Shown in pieces: positions 34,149-45,436 of a DNA stretch of 64,000 bases (position 1 is the stretch's first letter; the number at the start of each line of letters is the position of its first letter). The DNA lies in NCBI RefSeq assembly GCF_000829445.1, contig NZ_JXRQ01000008.1, forward strand, positions 62,001 to 126,000. The letters run 5' to 3'. The notes under the pieces were generated by a model. It was given only the letters and a program-made list of their open reading frames with translations, did not search any database and had not been told where the DNA came from. The position numbers were made by a program, and so were the translations under genes. Source of the stretch: Jeotgalibacillus alimentarius (GTDB lineage: Bacteria > Bacillota > Bacilli > Bacillales > Jeotgalibacillaceae).

Positions 34149-35438
34149 ATGTCAGCAAAATGGGAAAAGCAAGAAGGTAATGAAGGCGTACTAACTGTAC
34201 AGGTAGACGCTGAGACAGTTAACAAAGGATTAGACAGCGCGTTTCAAAAGGTTGTTAAGCAAATTAATGTACCTGGTTTCCGTAAAGGAAAAATGCCTCG
34301 CCAAATGTTTGAAAAGCGTTTTGGTGTAGAGTCACTTTATCAGGATGCTCTTGATGAAATCCTTCCTGAAGCTTACGCAAGCGCAGTAGACGAAGCAGGT
34401 ATCGTACCTGTAGACCGTCCTGAAATTGATGTTGAGCAGATGGAAAAAGGTAAAGAACTGATCTTCACAGCTAAAGTAACGGTTAAGCCGGAAGTTAAGC
34501 TTGGTGAATACAAAGGGCTTGAAGTGGAAAAGCTTGATGCTGAAGTAACTGATGAAGATGTGGATGCTGAACTTAAGCAGCTTCAGGAACGTCAGGCTGA
34601 GCTTGTTGTGAAGGAAGACGGAAAAGTTGAAGACGGCAATACTGTTGTTCTTGACTTTGAAGGCTTCGTTGATGGTGAAGCGTTTGAAGGCGGACAAGCT
34701 GAAAACTACTCACTTGAAATCGGTTCAGGTTCATTCATTCCAGGATTTGAAGAACAGCTGGTAGGTCTTGCAACAGGAGATGAAAAAGATGTTGAAGTTT
34801 CATTCCCTGAAGAGTACCACGCTGAAGAGCTTGCTGGTAAGCCGGCTACTTTCAAAGTGAAAATTCATGAAATCAAAGCAAAGGAACTTCCTGAGCTTGA
34901 TGATGAATTCGCGAAAGATGCAGACGAAGAAGTTGAATCTCTTTCTGAACTAAAAGAGAAAACGAAAACGCGTCTGACTGAAGAAAAGCAAAATGCTGCT
35001 GAAATGGCACTTCGCGATTCAGTTGTTGAAAAAGCAGCTGAAAATGCTGAAATCGATATTCCGGAATCAATGGTTAACACAGAAGTTGACCGTATGATGC
35101 AGGAATTTGAACAGCGTCTTGGTGCACAGGGTATGAACCTTGATCTTTACTTCCAGTTCAGCGGACAGGACGAAGAGACACTTCGCGGACAAATGCAGGA
35201 AGATGCAGCTAAGCGTGTTCGTACAAACCTTGTACTTGAAGCAATCGCTGATGCAGAAAATATCACAGTAACAGAAGAAGATGTTGAGTCAGAGCTTAGC
35301 AGCATGACTGAACAATTCAATATGTCAGTTGATCAGATTAAAGCTGCACTTGGCGGATCTACTGAAATTCTTGAAAATGATCTGCGTGTACAAAAAGCAA
35401 TCGATTTTCTTGTGGAAAACAGTAAAACTGTTGCATAA
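34149..35438 (+). CDS. tig: Trigger factor
   Basis: 429 residues. N-terminal ribosome-binding domain with the signature [16 protein letters not shown] (about 44-59), a central FKBP-type prolyl isomerase domain (about 150-245; [27 protein letters not shown]) and a C-terminal helical chaperone cradle. It binds nascent chains at the ribosome exit. The frame is open from 34128, but ATG 34149 with GGAGGG at 34134-34139 gives the normal start ([10 protein letters not shown]). Monocistronic between its promoter and terminator; clpX follows, as in most bacteria. Confidence 0.96.
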   Translation: MSAKWEKQEGNEGVLTVQVDAETVNKGLDSAFQKVVKQINVPGFRKGKMPRQMFEKRFGVESLYQDALDEILPEAYASAVDEAGIVPVDRPEIDVEQMEKGKELIFTAKVTVKPEVKLGEYKGLEVEKLDAEVTDEDVDAELKQLQERQAELVVKEDGKVEDGNTVVLDFEGFVDGEAFEGGQAENYSLEIGSGSFIPGFEEQLVGLATGDEKDVEVSFPEEYHAEELAGKPATFKVKIHEIKAKELPELDDEFAKDADEEVESLSELKEKTKTRLTEEKQNAAEMALRDSVVEKAAENAEIDIPESMVNTEVDRMMQEFEQRLGAQGMNLDLYFQFSGQDEETLRGQMQEDAAKRVRTNLVLEAIADAENITVTEEDVESELSSMTEQFNMSVDQIKAALGGSTEILENDLRVQKAIDFLVENSKTVA

Positions 35439-35451
35439 TAAGATTTAAGGG

Positions 35452-35480
35452 CAAGGCGCGATGATATCGTGCCTTGTTTT
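35452..35480 (+). terminator. Intrinsic terminator after tig
   Basis: Stem CAAGGCGCGAT (35452-35462) with ATCGTGCCTTG (35466-35476), one G-T pair, then TTTT. Confidence 0.88.
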
Positions 35481-35575
35481 ATAACATAAAGGCTTTAATT
35501 ATTTCATGCATACATAATTGTTTAAAAGGAAAGCATATCGGGAAAATCGAGTTAGTTCCGTCTAATGATTCATTA

Positions 35576-35584
35576 TGGTACAAT
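35576..35584 (+). promoter_or_regulatory. Extended -10 promoter of clpX
   Basis: TGGTACAAT, an extended -10 element (TGn-TACAAT), 65 bases before the clpX start. No good -35 box is seen at 17 bases. Confidence 0.5.
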
Positions 35585-35648
35585 TTTCTCTACAGAGTGA
35601 AGAAGAGCTGCTCTAGCTCAGGGCAAGACTGATAAAGGGGTGAATGGA

Positions 35649-36920
35649 ATGTTTAAATTTAACGATGAAAAAGGACAATTGAAATGTTCTTTCTGCGGAA
35701 AGACCCAGGAACAGGTTCGTAAGCTTGTTGCCGGGCCTGGCGTATATATTTGTGATGAATGTATCGAACTTTGCACTGAAATTGTAGAAGAAGAGCTGGG
35801 CACTGAAGAAGAAGTAGAGTTCAAGGATGTTCCAAAACCAAAGGAAATCCTATCAATTCTGGGTGATTACGTTATCGGGCAGGAACGTGCGAAGAAGTCA
35901 CTTTCTGTTGCCGTATATAACCACTACAAACGTATCAAATCAAACAGTAAAGTTGATGATGTTGAACTTTCAAAAAGTAACATCTGTCTGATCGGACCAA
36001 CGGGTTCCGGTAAAACATTACTGGCACAGACACTTGCAAGAATTTTGAATGTGCCATTTGCCATTGCGGATGCGACATCACTGACAGAAGCAGGTTACGT
36101 AGGGGAAGATGTTGAAAACATCCTTTTGAAGCTGATCCAGGCTGCTGATTACGATGTTGAACGTGCTGAAAAGGGAATTATCTATATCGATGAAATTGAT
36201 AAAGTGGCCCGTAAATCTGAAAACCCGTCAATTACACGTGACGTTTCAGGTGAAGGTGTACAGCAGGCACTGCTGAAAATTCTTGAAGGCACGACCGCAA
36301 GTGTGCCGCCACAGGGTGGAAGAAAGCATCCACACCAGGAATTTATTCAGATTGATACAACGAACATTCTGTTCATTGTTGGTGGTGCATTTGACGGTGT
36401 AGACCAGATTATTAAACGCCGACTTGGTCAAAAGGTAATCGGATTTGGATCCGGGGATTCAAAAGGTGACCTGACTGAGCGTGAACTGCTTGCTAAGCTG
36501 GTACCGGAGGATCTTCTGAAATTCGGATTGATCCCTGAATTTATCGGCCGTCTTCCAGTGACTGCAACACTTGAGACACTGGATGAAGAAGCGCTGATCT
36601 CTATTCTGACGAAGCCTAAAAACGCATTAGTAAAACAATATCAGAAAATGCTTGAGCTTGATGATGTTGAACTTGAATTTGAGGAAGAAGCACTGCGTGA
36701 AATCTCTAAAAAAGCAATTGAACGAAAAACCGGTGCACGCGGACTTCGTTCTATTATTGAAAACCTGATGCTTGATGTCATGTTTGACCTTCCTTCCAGA
36801 GAAGAAATTAAAAAGTGTATCATTACACCTGGAGCTGTTGAGCAGACGGAACGTCCTGTTCTTCTGAGAGAAGATGGTTCTGAAATTAATCTGGATGATG
36901 AAGAAAAGACATCTGCTTAA
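35649..36920 (+). CDS. clpX: ClpX ATPase subunit of the ClpXP protease
   Basis: 423 residues. N-terminal Cys4 zinc domain ([10 protein letters not shown], about 11-40, ending ICDEC), AAA+ module with Walker [14 protein letters not shown] (about 117) and Walker [14 protein letters not shown], pore loop GYVGEDVE, sensor 2 [10 protein letters not shown]. It recognises, unfolds and feeds substrates to ClpP. The frame starts at GTG 35640, but ATG 35649 ([10 protein letters not shown]) has AAAGGGGTG at 8-base spacing and the standard N-terminus. Followed by a terminator; lonB, which lies between clpX and lonA in B. subtilis, is absent. Confidence 0.97.
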   Translation: MFKFNDEKGQLKCSFCGKTQEQVRKLVAGPGVYICDECIELCTEIVEEELGTEEEVEFKDVPKPKEILSILGDYVIGQERAKKSLSVAVYNHYKRIKSNSKVDDVELSKSNICLIGPTGSGKTLLAQTLARILNVPFAIADATSLTEAGYVGEDVENILLKLIQAADYDVERAEKGIIYIDEIDKVARKSENPSITRDVSGEGVQQALLKILEGTTASVPPQGGRKHPHQEFIQIDTTNILFIVGGAFDGVDQIIKRRLGQKVIGFGSGDSKGDLTERELLAKLVPEDLLKFGLIPEFIGRLPVTATLETLDEEALISILTKPKNALVKQYQKMLELDDVELEFEEEALREISKKAIERKTGARGLRSIIENLMLDVMFDLPSREEIKKCIITPGAVEQTERPVLLREDGSEINLDDEEKTSA

Positions 36921-36930
36921 AGTCTAAGAC

Positions 36931-36965
36931 AAAAGCTGGCTCATCATATAGAGTCAGCTTTTTTC
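36931..36965 (+). terminator. Intrinsic terminator after clpX
   Basis: Stem AAAAGCTGGCTC (36931-36942) with GAGTCAGCTTTT (36951-36962), one mismatch, T-run. Confidence 0.88.
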
Positions 36966-37045
36966 TTCGCTTTGCCCGGATGTTTTGTGTATTGAAAGGG
37001 TAAAGTATAACAGAAGCTTACAGATACAACCTGGAGGTGTTACAT

Positions 37046-39370
37046 ATGGCGAAATCAACTACACAAACCTTACCACTGCTGCCGCTGCGCGGTTTGCTCG
37101 TGTATCCAACAATGGTGCTTCATATTGACGTTGGCCGCGAAAGGTCTATTCAGGCGCTTGAAAAAGCAATGATGGAGGACCATATGATCTTTTTATCCAC
37201 TCAAAAAGATATGGCCATCGATCAGCCTGAGCAGGATGACCTGGCTGAAATGGGGACGCTGACAAAAGTAAAGCAGATGCTGAAACTTCCTAACGGGACA
37301 ATCCGCGTACTCGTTGAAGGAATTGAGCGGGGAAGAATCACTTCATTTGAAGAAAGTGAGCCATTCTTTACAGTAACAGTTGAATCTCTTCCGGATGATC
37401 CTGAAAAAACACCGGAATATGAAGCACTGATGAGAACATTAACAGATTACTTTGAACAGTACATTGCGCTATCAAAGAAAGTCTCTAAAGAAACACTTAA
37501 CACGGTTCTCGACATTGAAGAACCAGGCCGTCTTGCAGATATCGTGGCTTCCCACCTGCCATTAAAATTAAAAATGAAGCAGGAAGTACTTGATACAACT
37601 GATATCAAAAAACGTATGACAAGATTGATCGAGACAATCAACAATGAAAAAGAAGTACTGAGTCTTGAAAAGAAAATCGGTCAGCGTGTGAAGAAGTCTA
37701 TGGAAAGAACCCAAAAAGAATATTATTTGCGTGAACAGATGAAAGCGATTCAGAAAGAGCTCGGGGATAAAGATGGAAAAACCGGTGAAATTTCTGACCT
37801 GGCAAAAAGAATCCGTCAGGCGAAGATGCCTGAATCTATAGAAAAGATTGCACGTAAAGAACTTGACCGCTATGAAAAAGTGCCTGCTACTTCAGCAGAA
37901 AGCTCAGTTATCCGCAATTATATTGAATGGCTCATTACAGTACCTTGGAGTCAGTCCACTAAAGATGACCTGGATATTAAAAAAGCGGAAAAAATTCTTG
38001 ATCGTGATCACTACGGACTTGAAAAAGTAAAAGAGCGTGTGCTTGAATATCTGGCTGTACAACAGCTGACAAAATCGTTAAAGGGTCCAATTCTTTGTCT
38101 TGCGGGACCTCCTGGCGTAGGTAAAACAAGTCTTGCGCGTTCTATTGCTGAATCAGTCGGCAGAAAATTTGTCAGAGCGTCACTTGGTGGTATCAGAGAT
38201 GAATCTGAAATTCGCGGACACCGCAGAACGTATGTAGGGGCAATGCCTGGCCGTATCATTCAGGGAATGAAAAAAGCCGGTACTGTGAACCCTGTATTTC
38301 TTCTTGATGAAATTGATAAAATGTCCAATGACTTCAGAGGGGATCCATCTTCAGCGATGCTTGAGGTGCTTGACCCTGAACAGAACAACTCATTCAGTGA
38401 TCACTTCATTGAAGAACCTTATGATCTGTCTAAAGTTATGTTCATTGCAACAGCCAATAACCTGGCGACGATCCCGGGGCCGCTGCGTGACCGCATGGAG
38501 ATCATTACAATTGCGGGATACACAGAGATTGAAAAAATTAATATCGCCAAAAATCATCTGCTTCCAAAACAGATTGAAGAAAACGGCTTATCGAAGTCGC
38601 AGGTACAGGTACGCGATGAAGCCATTAAGGATATTGTCCGCTATCACACGCGTGAAGCTGGTGTAAGAAGTCTTGAGAGACAGCTTGCAACAGTATGCAG
38701 AAAAGCAGCCAAGATGATTGTTGGAGAAGAGAAGAAAAAGGTAGTAGTTACGTCAAAAAGCCTTTATGATTTTCTCGGCAAGAAGAAGTTCCGTTATGGA
38801 CAGGCTGAGGTTGAGGATCAGATTGGCGTTGCTACTGGTCTTGCCTACACAACTGTTGGTGGAGACACACTTCAAATCGAAGTATCACTTTCTCCTGGTA
38901 AGGGGAAGCTTGTACTGACCGGTAAGCTTGGCGATGTCATGAAAGAATCTGCTCAGACTGCATTTTCATTTGTCAGATCCCGTGCAGAACAGCTGAACTT
39001 AGAAGAAGATTTTCATGAAAAACATGATATTCATATACACGTTCCTGAAGGTGCAGTGCCAAAAGACGGGCCATCTGCCGGTATTACAATCGTAACAGCG
39101 CTTGTATCTGCACTGACAAATCGTAAAATTAAAAAAGAAGTCGGTATGACCGGTGAAGTGACATTGAGAGGAAGAGTGCTGCCGATTGGCGGTCTGAAGG
39201 AAAAATCCCTCAGTGCCCACAGAGCGGGACTGACAACCATTATTATTCCAAAAGAGAACGAGCGTGACATTGACGATATTCCGGAAAGCGTACGTGCTGA
39301 ACTGACGTTTATCCCGGTATCTCATGTAGATGAAGTGCTTGAAGTTGCATTAGTAGGTGAGAAAGAATGA
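37046..39370 (+). CDS. lonA: ATP-dependent protease LonA
   Basis: 774 residues, the same length as B. subtilis LonA. N-terminal substrate domain (1-210, [14 protein letters not shown]), a coiled coil, AAA+ module with Walker [16 protein letters not shown] (about 355) and Walker [12 protein letters not shown], then the Ser-Lys protease domain with catalytic Ser677 in [10 protein letters not shown] and Lys in the GLKEK segment region. It degrades damaged and regulatory proteins. ATG 37046 has GGAGGTG at 37033-37039. The stop overlaps the engB start by four bases (ATGA), so the two are cotranslated. Confidence 0.97.
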   Translation: MAKSTTQTLPLLPLRGLLVYPTMVLHIDVGRERSIQALEKAMMEDHMIFLSTQKDMAIDQPEQDDLAEMGTLTKVKQMLKLPNGTIRVLVEGIERGRITSFEESEPFFTVTVESLPDDPEKTPEYEALMRTLTDYFEQYIALSKKVSKETLNTVLDIEEPGRLADIVASHLPLKLKMKQEVLDTTDIKKRMTRLIETINNEKEVLSLEKKIGQRVKKSMERTQKEYYLREQMKAIQKELGDKDGKTGEISDLAKRIRQAKMPESIEKIARKELDRYEKVPATSAESSVIRNYIEWLITVPWSQSTKDDLDIKKAEKILDRDHYGLEKVKERVLEYLAVQQLTKSLKGPILCLAGPPGVGKTSLARSIAESVGRKFVRASLGGIRDESEIRGHRRTYVGAMPGRIIQGMKKAGTVNPVFLLDEIDKMSNDFRGDPSSAMLEVLDPEQNNSFSDHFIEEPYDLSKVMFIATANNLATIPGPLRDRMEIITIAGYTEIEKINIAKNHLLPKQIEENGLSKSQVQVRDEAIKDIVRYHTREAGVRSLERQLATVCRKAAKMIVGEEKKKVVVTSKSLYDFLGKKKFRYGQAEVEDQIGVATGLAYTTVGGDTLQIEVSLSPGKGKLVLTGKLGDVMKESAQTAFSFVRSRAEQLNLEEDFHEKHDIHIHVPEGAVPKDGPSAGITIVTALVSALTNRKIKKEVGMTGEVTLRGRVLPIGGLKEKSLSAHRAGLTTIIIPKENERDIDDIPESVRAELTFIPVSHVDEVLEVALVGEKE

Positions 39371-39954
39371 AAATTACACAATCAGAAATCGTGATTAGTG
39401 CTGTAAAACCTGAACAATATCCTGAAGGAGGTCTGCCCGAGTTTGCATTAGCGGGCAGATCAAACGTTGGGAAATCATCATTTATTAACAAGATGATCAA
39501 CAGAAAAGCACTGGCACGCATTTCTTCAAAGCCGGGTAAAACCCAGACACTCAACTTTTATTTATTGAATGAAGCACTGTACTTCGTGGATGTTCCGGGG
39601 TATGGATACGCCAAAGTATCTAAAACTGAACGGGCAGCATGGGGAAAAATGATCGAAACTTATATGACTGACAGAGCACCATTAAAAGCAGTTATTATGA
39701 TAGTCGATCTCAGACATCCGCCAACCAAGGATGATATTATGATGTATGACTTCCTTAAGCACTTTGATATTCCGTGCTTAATCGTCGCTACAAAAGCTGA
39801 TAAAATTCCTAAAGGTAAATGGCAAAAACACCTTAGCGTCACACGAAAAGTGCTTGAAATCGCTGAAGGAGATGAACTCATCATGTTCTCCTCAGAAACA
39901 GGCCTCGGCAAAGACCAGGCATGGCATTTTATCGAAAGGAAAATGAAAGAATAG
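39367..39954 (+). CDS. engB: Ribosome biogenesis GTPase EngB (YsxC)
   Basis: 195-residue TrmE-Era-EngA-YihA family GTPase. G1 is [10 protein letters not shown] (about 30-39), G3 is [10 protein letters not shown]4 is TKADK and G5 is SSETGLG. It is needed for assembly of the 50S ribosomal subunit and is essential in B. subtilis. Translation is coupled to lonA through the four-base overlap. A terminator follows within 50 bases. Confidence 0.96.
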   Translation: MKITQSEIVISAVKPEQYPEGGLPEFALAGRSNVGKSSFINKMINRKALARISSKPGKTQTLNFYLLNEALYFVDVPGYGYAKVSKTERAAWGKMIETYMTDRAPLKAVIMIVDLRHPPTKDDIMMYDFLKHFDIPCLIVATKADKIPKGKWQKHLSVTRKVLEIAEGDELIMFSSETGLGKDQAWHFIERKMKE

Positions 39955-39973
39955 CAGAATGATAGACTTATCT

Positions 39974-40005
39974 AAAAGCGCACTGGTTTTGTCAGTGTGC
40001 TTTTT
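39974..40005 (+). terminator. Intrinsic terminator after engB
   Basis: Stem AAAAGCGCACTG (39974-39985) with CAGTGTGCTTTT (39993-40004), one G-T pair, T-run. Confidence 0.9.
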
Positions 40006-40108
40006 ATTGTTGATCTTCACTGTGGGCAGTGCAGTGGACCGATGCGGATAAGGTCAACTTTTTTAATGAATTAACTTTTTATTAACATACATTCAGCTGG
40101 CTCTTGTA

Positions 40109-40173
40109 GTGGAGGGCGGAGACTCCCGCCCCAGGAAGCTCACCGCCCGGGGCAGGAAAGCGCAGCCCTCCAC
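40109..40173 (+). repeat. Compact structured repeat, copy R5
   Basis: 65 bp, the shortest family member. It keeps GGCGGAGACTCC and CAGGAAAGCGCAGCC, which correspond to the GGCGGTGACTCC and CGGAAAGCNTCC blocks of the longer copies, but the middle hairpin is reduced. Its ends are a perfect inverted repeat: GTGGAGGGC (40109-40117) with GCCCTCCAC (40165-40173). It lies after the engB terminator in the 540-base gap before hemA. Confidence 0.7.
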
Positions 40174-40333
40174 GAAAAGAGACAGCGTTTCTGTAAAGTT
40201 TCTCTGTATATAAAGCTTTTACAGTTGAAAGGGTTTACTAGTGACCAAAGTAGTGAAACATGTTATTAGTAAAACGTTTTCACAGAAGGTTCTGATATTG
40301 AGCGGAACTGTTGAAAACGCCCGGGTGGTTTGG

Positions 40334-40414
40334 TAACCTTAGTTCAGATGAAAACGTGATGCAATGGTGCGAACTGGCTCAGCCAGTCATTGTGTCAGTA
40401 CGTTTCAAGGGTTG
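40334..40414. other. Long imperfect hairpin upstream of the hemA promoter
   Basis: Nested complementary blocks around a central ACTGGCT-C-AGCCAGT (40373-40387): CAATG (40362-40366) with CATTG (40388-40392), TGAAAACGT (40349-40357) with ACGTTTCA (40400-40407), and AACCTT (40335-40340) with AAGGGTT (40407-40413). It ends 34 bases before the hemA -10 element. It is not a T-box or a riboswitch that I recognise, and it has no T-run. The remaining part of the gap (40180-40333) is AT-rich with no gene. Confidence 0.55.
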
Positions 40415-40447
40415 TTCACATTTACCATTAGGCCATGTCCGCAAACA

Positions 40448-40456
40448 TGTTATAAT
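40448..40456 (+). promoter_or_regulatory. Extended -10 promoter of the hem operon
   Basis: TGTTATAAT, a perfect extended -10 element, 38 bases upstream of the hemA start. The -35 region at 17 bases is poor. Confidence 0.65.
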
Positions 40457-40494
40457 GGGAGTAATGATTAATTCGTGGGGGTGTCATTCAGCAC

Positions 40495-41829
40495 ATGCAC
40501 ATTTTAGTGGTAGGTTTGAATTACAAAACGGCCCCGGTAGAGATGAGAGAGCGTCTTTCTTTTCAGGAAGCGGATCTTAGTAAAGCAATGACAGAACTTC
40601 AGGGCAGAAAGAGCATTCTGGAGAATGTCATCGTTTCGACATGCAACCGTACTGAGATATATGCAGTAGTAGATCAGCTTCACACAGGTCGTTATTATAT
40701 AAAACAATTTTTAGCTGACTGGTTTAATCTGGACAAGGACGAGTTCAGTCCTTATTTATTCATGTACGAAAAAGACGGTGCAATGGAGCATCTGTTCAAA
40801 GTAAGCTGTGGCCTTGACTCTATGATTGTCGGGGAAACTCAGATCCTTGGACAGGTCCGGAAAAGCTTCTTTACAGGCCAGGAAAATGGTACGACAGGAA
40901 CTGTTTTTAATGAGCTTTTCAAGCAGGCTGTTACGTTAGCAAAGAAAGCACACTCTGAAACTGATATCGCTTCAAATGCTGTATCAGTATCTTATGCAGC
41001 TGTTGAGCTTGCAAAGAAGATATTCGGAGATTTAAATAAAAAACATGTGCTTATTCTTGGTGCCGGGAAAATGGGCGAACTGGCTATTCAAAACCTTCAG
41101 GGCAGCGGTGCTACTAAAGTGACCGTGATTAACCGTACTTTTGAAAAGGCGGAAGCACTTGCTGATAAGTTCTCAGGCAGCGCTAAAGAACTGAGAGAGC
41201 TTCAGTGCGCATTAATTGAAGCAGATATTCTCATTACTTCGACTGGAGCTCAGGAAGCACTAATCAGTAAAGAGATGATGACAGATGTTGAAAGAATGCG
41301 TAAAGGCCGTCCATTCTTTATGGTAGACATTGCAGTACCAAGAGATCTTGACCCTGCAATCAATGAACTTGATAACGTCTTCTTATATGATATTGATGAT
41401 CTTGAAGGCATTGTACAGGCTAACCTTGAAGAACGTAAGCAGGCTGCAGAAGCCATTGGCCTGATGGTGGAAGAAGCAATCGTTGCATTTAAAGAATGGC
41501 TGAACATGCTCGGTGTCGTACCGGTGATTTCAGAACTTCGCGAAAAGGCACTTGCGATTCAGGCAGAAACGATGGAAAGCATTGAACGGAAAATGCCAAG
41601 CCTCACTGACCGTGAACGCAAAGTATTGAACAAGCATACAAAAAGCATTATTAATCAACTATTAAAAGATCCGATTTTGCAGGCAAAAGAACTGGCGGCA
41701 CTGCCGGATGGTGATGAAAAACTTGAACTGTTCAAGCAGATCTTTAACCTGACACAAGAAACGGAGCGTCAGGAAATTGAAACTGCTGAAACAGTGAACG
41801 TACAGCCTCAACTTTCACTGCAAAGTTGA
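40495..41829 (+). CDS. hemA: Glutamyl-tRNA reductase
   Basis: 444 residues. Catalytic Cys50 lies in [14 protein letters not shown]. The NADPH domain (about 175-300) carries [13 protein letters not shown], and the C-terminal helical dimerisation domain follows the spinal helix, with the family signatures [17 protein letters not shown] and [10 protein letters not shown]. It reduces Glu-tRNA to glutamate-1-semialdehyde, the committed step of the C5 haem pathway. First gene of hemAXCDBL. GTGGGGGTG upstream is the likely ribosome-binding region. In B. subtilis the protein is destabilised through HemX when haem is sufficient. Confidence 0.96.
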   Translation: MHILVVGLNYKTAPVEMRERLSFQEADLSKAMTELQGRKSILENVIVSTCNRTEIYAVVDQLHTGRYYIKQFLADWFNLDKDEFSPYLFMYEKDGAMEHLFKVSCGLDSMIVGETQILGQVRKSFFTGQENGTTGTVFNELFKQAVTLAKKAHSETDIASNAVSVSYAAVELAKKIFGDLNKKHVLILGAGKMGELAIQNLQGSGATKVTVINRTFEKAEALADKFSGSAKELRELQCALIEADILITSTGAQEALISKEMMTDVERMRKGRPFFMVDIAVPRDLDPAINELDNVFLYDIDDLEGIVQANLEERKQAAEAIGLMVEEAIVAFKEWLNMLGVVPVISELREKALAIQAETMESIERKMPSLTDRERKVLNKHTKSIINQLLKDPILQAKELAALPDGDEKLELFKQIFNLTQETERQEIETAETVNVQPQLSLQS

Positions 41830-41844
41830 TTGGGAGGATCACAC

Positions 41845-42678
41845 ATGTTCGAACTGTCAATGACACGGCTTCATGAAGTCATGATTATCCTCTATGCAAT
41901 CAGCGTTCTATTATATTTTATGGATTATGTACAAAAAGACCAGAAGGCGAACCGCGTTGCCTTCTGGCTTTTATCAATTGTTTGGGTTCTTCAAACAATT
42001 TTTTTATTTCTCTACATGTTCAGAACTGGAAGATTTCCAGTTTTAACGCTGTTTGAGGGCATTTATTTTTATGCTTGGGTATTGCTCACTCTATCGCTGG
42101 CGCTTAACCGCTTAATGAGAGTGGATTTCACTGTTTTCTTTGTCAACGTGATAGGCTTTACTTTCATGGCGATCCATACGTTCGCCCCGATCCAGGCCAG
42201 CACAGAAGCAGCTGCTGAAAGGCTGATGTCAGAGCTGCTGCTCGTTCATATAACAATGGCAATTGTATCTTATGCTGCTTTTTCTGTATCCGTTGTATTC
42301 TCCATCCTGTATTTACTTCAATACAGGCTGTTGAAACAGAAAAAATGGGGTCAGAAAATTCAGCGGATCACGGATTTGGCGAAGTTGGAAAAGGGATCAG
42401 TCATTTTGAACAGTATCGGTTTCCCGATGCTGTTACTCAGTTTAATTCTGGGAGTCCAATGGGCAGTTGTTTCTCTGCCTACTGTTTTATGGTATGACAT
42501 TAAGATTTCAGGGTCATTCCTGTTACTAGCCATTTATGGCGTGTTTTTATACAGAAGGTTCGGAAAGGGCCAGTCAGGGAAATCACTGGCACTGTTTAAC
42601 ACAGTTGCTTTTGGCTGTCTGCTGATTAACTTTTTGCTTGGCAGCAGATTATCTTCGTTCCACTTCTGGTCAGTCTAA
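41845..42678 (+). CDS. hemX: HemX, cytochrome c assembly-type membrane protein
   Basis: 277 residues with about eight membrane helices. It belongs to the CcsA/CcmC-type cytochrome c assembly family; conserved His and Trp-rich parts lie in LLVHITMAIVSYAAF (about residue 140) and GVQWAVV. In B. subtilis HemX negatively affects the HemA level. The frame is open from 41830, but ATG 41845 with TGGGAGGATC upstream gives the usual N-terminus (MFELSMTRLHEVMIILY). Second gene of the hem operon, 15 bases after hemA. Confidence 0.92.
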   Translation: MFELSMTRLHEVMIILYAISVLLYFMDYVQKDQKANRVAFWLLSIVWVLQTIFLFLYMFRTGRFPVLTLFEGIYFYAWVLLTLSLALNRLMRVDFTVFFVNVIGFTFMAIHTFAPIQASTEAAAERLMSELLLVHITMAIVSYAAFSVSVVFSILYLLQYRLLKQKKWGQKIQRITDLAKLEKGSVILNSIGFPMLLLSLILGVQWAVVSLPTVLWYDIKISGSFLLLAIYGVFLYRRFGKGQSGKSLALFNTVAFGCLLINFLLGSRLSSFHFWSV

Positions 42679-42705
42679 ATAACGATTCAATGGAGGCTTT
42701 TGATA

Positions 42706-43638
42706 ATGAGGAAATTTATTGTAGGATCACGTAGAAGTAAGCTTGCGATTACACAGACTAAATGGGTGATTGAGCAGCTGAAAGCACTTCAACCAGGTGC
42801 TGAGTTCGAGATTAAGGAAATTGTTACAAAAGGTGATCAGATCCAGAACGTGAAGCTTTCTAAAGTAGGAGGCAAAGGTCTGTTTGTAAAAGAAATTGAA
42901 CAGGCAATGATCGATGGAGAGATTGATATGGCTGTTCACAGTATGAAGGATATGCCGGCAGAACTGCCGGAGGGTCTGGTAATCGGCAGTATTCCGAAAC
43001 GTGAAGATCCGCGAGATGCACTCATTTCAAAAAACAAAGAAACGCTTGCTGAACTGCCTGCTGGTTCAATTGTCGGGACAAGCAGCCTTAGACGCGGTGC
43101 GCAGATTCTTGCTGTACGTCCGGACCTGAAAGTGGAATGGATCCGCGGGAATATTGATACACGGTTAAAGAAACTGGAAACTGAAAACTTTGATGCCATT
43201 ATTTTAGCAGCAGCAGGTCTATCAAGAATGGGCTGGTCAAAAGACGTTGTATCTGAATTTCTTTCTCCGGAAGACTGCCTGCCGGCGATCGGTCAGGGCG
43301 CATTATCAATTGAATGCCGTGAAAATGATACAGAGCTGAGAGAATTGCTGAACCGTTTTACTGATCAGGAAACAGCTTTGACTGTTACTGCTGAACGAAC
43401 GTTCCTTCATAAAATGGAGGGTGGATGCCAGGTGCCGATTGCAGGGTATGCAACTCAGATTGAAGATGGCGTATCTCTGACTGCACTGGTTGCTTCACCA
43501 GACGGCAAGAAAGTATATAAAGAAGTGATTAATGGAAATGACCCGGTGGAAGTAGGGCTTAAAGCTGCAGAAATCCTGACAGAGCAGGGTGCTAAAGCTT
43601 TAATCGACCAGGTTAAAGAAGAACAGGAAGGTCAGTGA
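42706..43638 (+). CDS. hemC: Hydroxymethylbilane synthase
   Basis: 310 residues. Starts [17 protein letters not shown]; catalytic Asp region [13 protein letters not shown]; cofactor-binding Cys in [13 protein letters not shown] (about residue 241). It joins four porphobilinogens into hydroxymethylbilane using a covalently bound dipyrromethane. ATG 42706 with a TGGAGGC site is preferred to the in-frame 42700. hemD starts one base after its stop codon, so the two are tightly coupled. Confidence 0.96.
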   Translation: MRKFIVGSRRSKLAITQTKWVIEQLKALQPGAEFEIKEIVTKGDQIQNVKLSKVGGKGLFVKEIEQAMIDGEIDMAVHSMKDMPAELPEGLVIGSIPKREDPRDALISKNKETLAELPAGSIVGTSSLRRGAQILAVRPDLKVEWIRGNIDTRLKKLETENFDAIILAAAGLSRMGWSKDVVSEFLSPEDCLPAIGQGALSIECRENDTELRELLNRFTDQETALTVTAERTFLHKMEGGCQVPIAGYATQIEDGVSLTALVASPDGKKVYKEVINGNDPVEVGLKAAEILTEQGAKALIDQVKEEQEGQ

Positions 43639-43639
43639 C

Positions 43640-44404
43640 ATGACTTCCCTCAAAGGGATACGGATCGTACTGACCAGAGATGTAGAATCATCCGAGCAGG
43701 ACCGCCTGCTGATTGAAGAAAAAGGCGGCATTCCTGTCATCGCTCCTATGATTAAAATCGGAGCTGCAGACGTTCAGATAGATGAACAAAAGAAGTCTCA
43801 ACTTGAACAGGCAGACTGGATTATTTTCACTAGCAAGAATGGTGTTTACTACTTTTGCAAATTAGTAGAAGAGGCAGGTATGGCGGATCTTCTGACTCGT
43901 AAAAAAATTGCGGCAGTAGGGAGAAAAACTGCAGAAGCATTAGAAAACGAGGGGATGCAGGTTCACTATATCCCGCCTCTATATTCTGCTTCAAGTTTTA
44001 GAAGTGATTTTAAAGAGCACGTCCAAGGCCCTGTTCTTTTTCCACAGGGCAATCTCTCACGTGGAGAGATTGCAAAATTTTTAAATGAGCAGGGACATAA
44101 ATGTATCAGCTGGACTGTATATGAAAACACGATTCCGGAGATATCTGACGGGCTGCTTGACTATTTCAGAGATGCTGATGTGATTACACTGTTTTCGCCA
44201 TCTGCTGCAGTCCGTTTTTATGAAACTGTTAAAGCAGATCATCAGCTGATCTCCAGTGTCAGACAGGGACGAATTAAAATTGCCAGTATCGGTCCGACAA
44301 CTTCAGAAGCAATAAGAGAGATGTCTCTGCCTGTACATATAGAACCTTCAGAATATACAATGGAAGCGATGATTGAAGAAATTGCCATGACTCTGAAGTG
44401 TTAA
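43640..44404 (+). CDS. hemD: Uroporphyrinogen-III synthase
   Basis: 254 residues in two alpha/beta lobes. The sequence is weakly conserved, as is normal for HemD; landmarks are IIFTSKNGVYYF (about 72-83), KIAAVGRKTAEAL, LFPQGNLSRGEI, ITLFSPSAAVRFY and IASIGPTTSEAI. It closes and flips the D ring of hydroxymethylbilane to give uroporphyrinogen III. Identified largely by position between hemC and hemB plus these motifs. The ribosome-binding site GGAAGG lies within hemC. Confidence 0.93.
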   Translation: MTSLKGIRIVLTRDVESSEQDRLLIEEKGGIPVIAPMIKIGAADVQIDEQKKSQLEQADWIIFTSKNGVYYFCKLVEEAGMADLLTRKKIAAVGRKTAEALENEGMQVHYIPPLYSASSFRSDFKEHVQGPVLFPQGNLSRGEIAKFLNEQGHKCISWTVYENTIPEISDGLLDYFRDADVITLFSPSAAVRFYETVKADHQLISSVRQGRIKIASIGPTTSEAIREMSLPVHIEPSEYTMEAMIEEIAMTLKC

Positions 44405-44437
44405 TGATAAGTTTATGAGCAATCAGGAGGTAATAAT

Positions 44438-45418
44438 ATGAATGACTTACAATTTGACCGTCACCGCAGACTGAGAGGATCTGACGCGCTGCGTGCGATG
44501 GTACGTGAAACATGGCTCCGTCCGGAGGATTTTATCTATCCGCTATTTGTCGTAGAGGGAGAGAATATTCATCTTGAAGTTCCTTCAATGCCGGGCGTCT
44601 TCCACGTTTCACTCGATGGTGTGATGGATGAGATTAATGAATGTCAATCTCTTGGCATCAAGTCTGTCATTCTTTTTGGTGTGCCAAAGGAGAAAGACGC
44701 AGTCGGTTCTCAGGCCTATGCTGAAGAAGGTATTGTGCAACAGGCCACAAGACTGATTAAAAAGCAAGCGCCTGAAATGGTTGTGGTAGCAGATACTTGT
44801 CTGTGCCAATACACTGACCACGGGCACTGCGGCGTGATTGAAGGCGGTAAAGTACTGAATGACCCTACACTGGACCTGCTTGCAAAAACAGCAGTCAGCC
44901 AGGCTAAAGCAGGGGCTGATATTATTGCACCGTCAAATATGATGGATGGATTTGTTGCAGCGATCCGTTACGGCCTTGATGAAGCAGGCTTTCATGATGT
45001 TCCGATTATGAGTTATGCAGTGAAATATTCTTCAAGCTTTTACGGACCTTTCAGGGATGCAGCCCACAGCTCGCCTCAGTTTGGTGACCGTAAAACCTAT
45101 CAGATGGATCCTGCTAACAGACTTGAAGCATTGCGTGAAGCAGACTCTGATGTAAATGAAGGCGCAGATTTCCTGATTGTTAAACCTGCACTTTCATACC
45201 TCGATATTATGAGAGAAGTGAAAGATCGTCACACACTGCCTGTGGTTGCTTATAACGTGAGCGGTGAATACTCAATGATTAAGGCAGCTGCAGCAAACGG
45301 CTGGATTAATGAACAGGAAGTTATTCTTGAAAAGCTGACAAGCATGAAGCGTGCCGGTGCAGATCTGATTATTACGTACCATGCGAAAGAAGCATCACGC
45401 TGGCTGAAAGATCAATAA
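44438..45418 (+). CDS. hemB: Delta-aminolevulinic acid dehydratase (porphobilinogen synthase)
   Basis: 326 residues, TIM barrel. Zinc-binding Cys triad in [14 protein letters not shown] (about 119-132). Schiff-base lysines lie in [19 protein letters not shown] (about 195-213) and in the IVKPA segment (about 247). It condenses two aminolevulinates into porphobilinogen. CAGGAGGTAATAAT precedes the ATG. Fifth gene of the operon; hemL follows 18 bases after the stop. Confidence 0.96.
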   Translation: MNDLQFDRHRRLRGSDALRAMVRETWLRPEDFIYPLFVVEGENIHLEVPSMPGVFHVSLDGVMDEINECQSLGIKSVILFGVPKEKDAVGSQAYAEEGIVQQATRLIKKQAPEMVVVADTCLCQYTDHGHCGVIEGGKVLNDPTLDLLAKTAVSQAKAGADIIAPSNMMDGFVAAIRYGLDEAGFHDVPIMSYAVKYSSSFYGPFRDAAHSSPQFGDRKTYQMDPANRLEALREADSDVNEGADFLIVKPALSYLDIMREVKDRHTLPVVAYNVSGEYSMIKAAAANGWINEQEVILEKLTSMKRAGADLIITYHAKEASRWLKDQ

Positions 45419-45436
45419 ACACAAAGGAGCGATATC

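Noticed and set aside
40247-40281. cre site near AAAACGTTTTCAC
   Set aside because: Palindromic look, but two fixed positions of the cre consensus are wrong.
40450-40464. Per box (PerR site) at the hemA -10 element
   Set aside because: TTATAATGGGAGTAA matches only the left half of TTATAATNATTATAA; four mismatches on the right make it unconvincing.
40311-40580. 89-codon ORF upstream of and overlapping hemA
   Set aside because: It crosses the hairpin and promoter, lacks a ribosome-binding site, and is out of frame with hemA.
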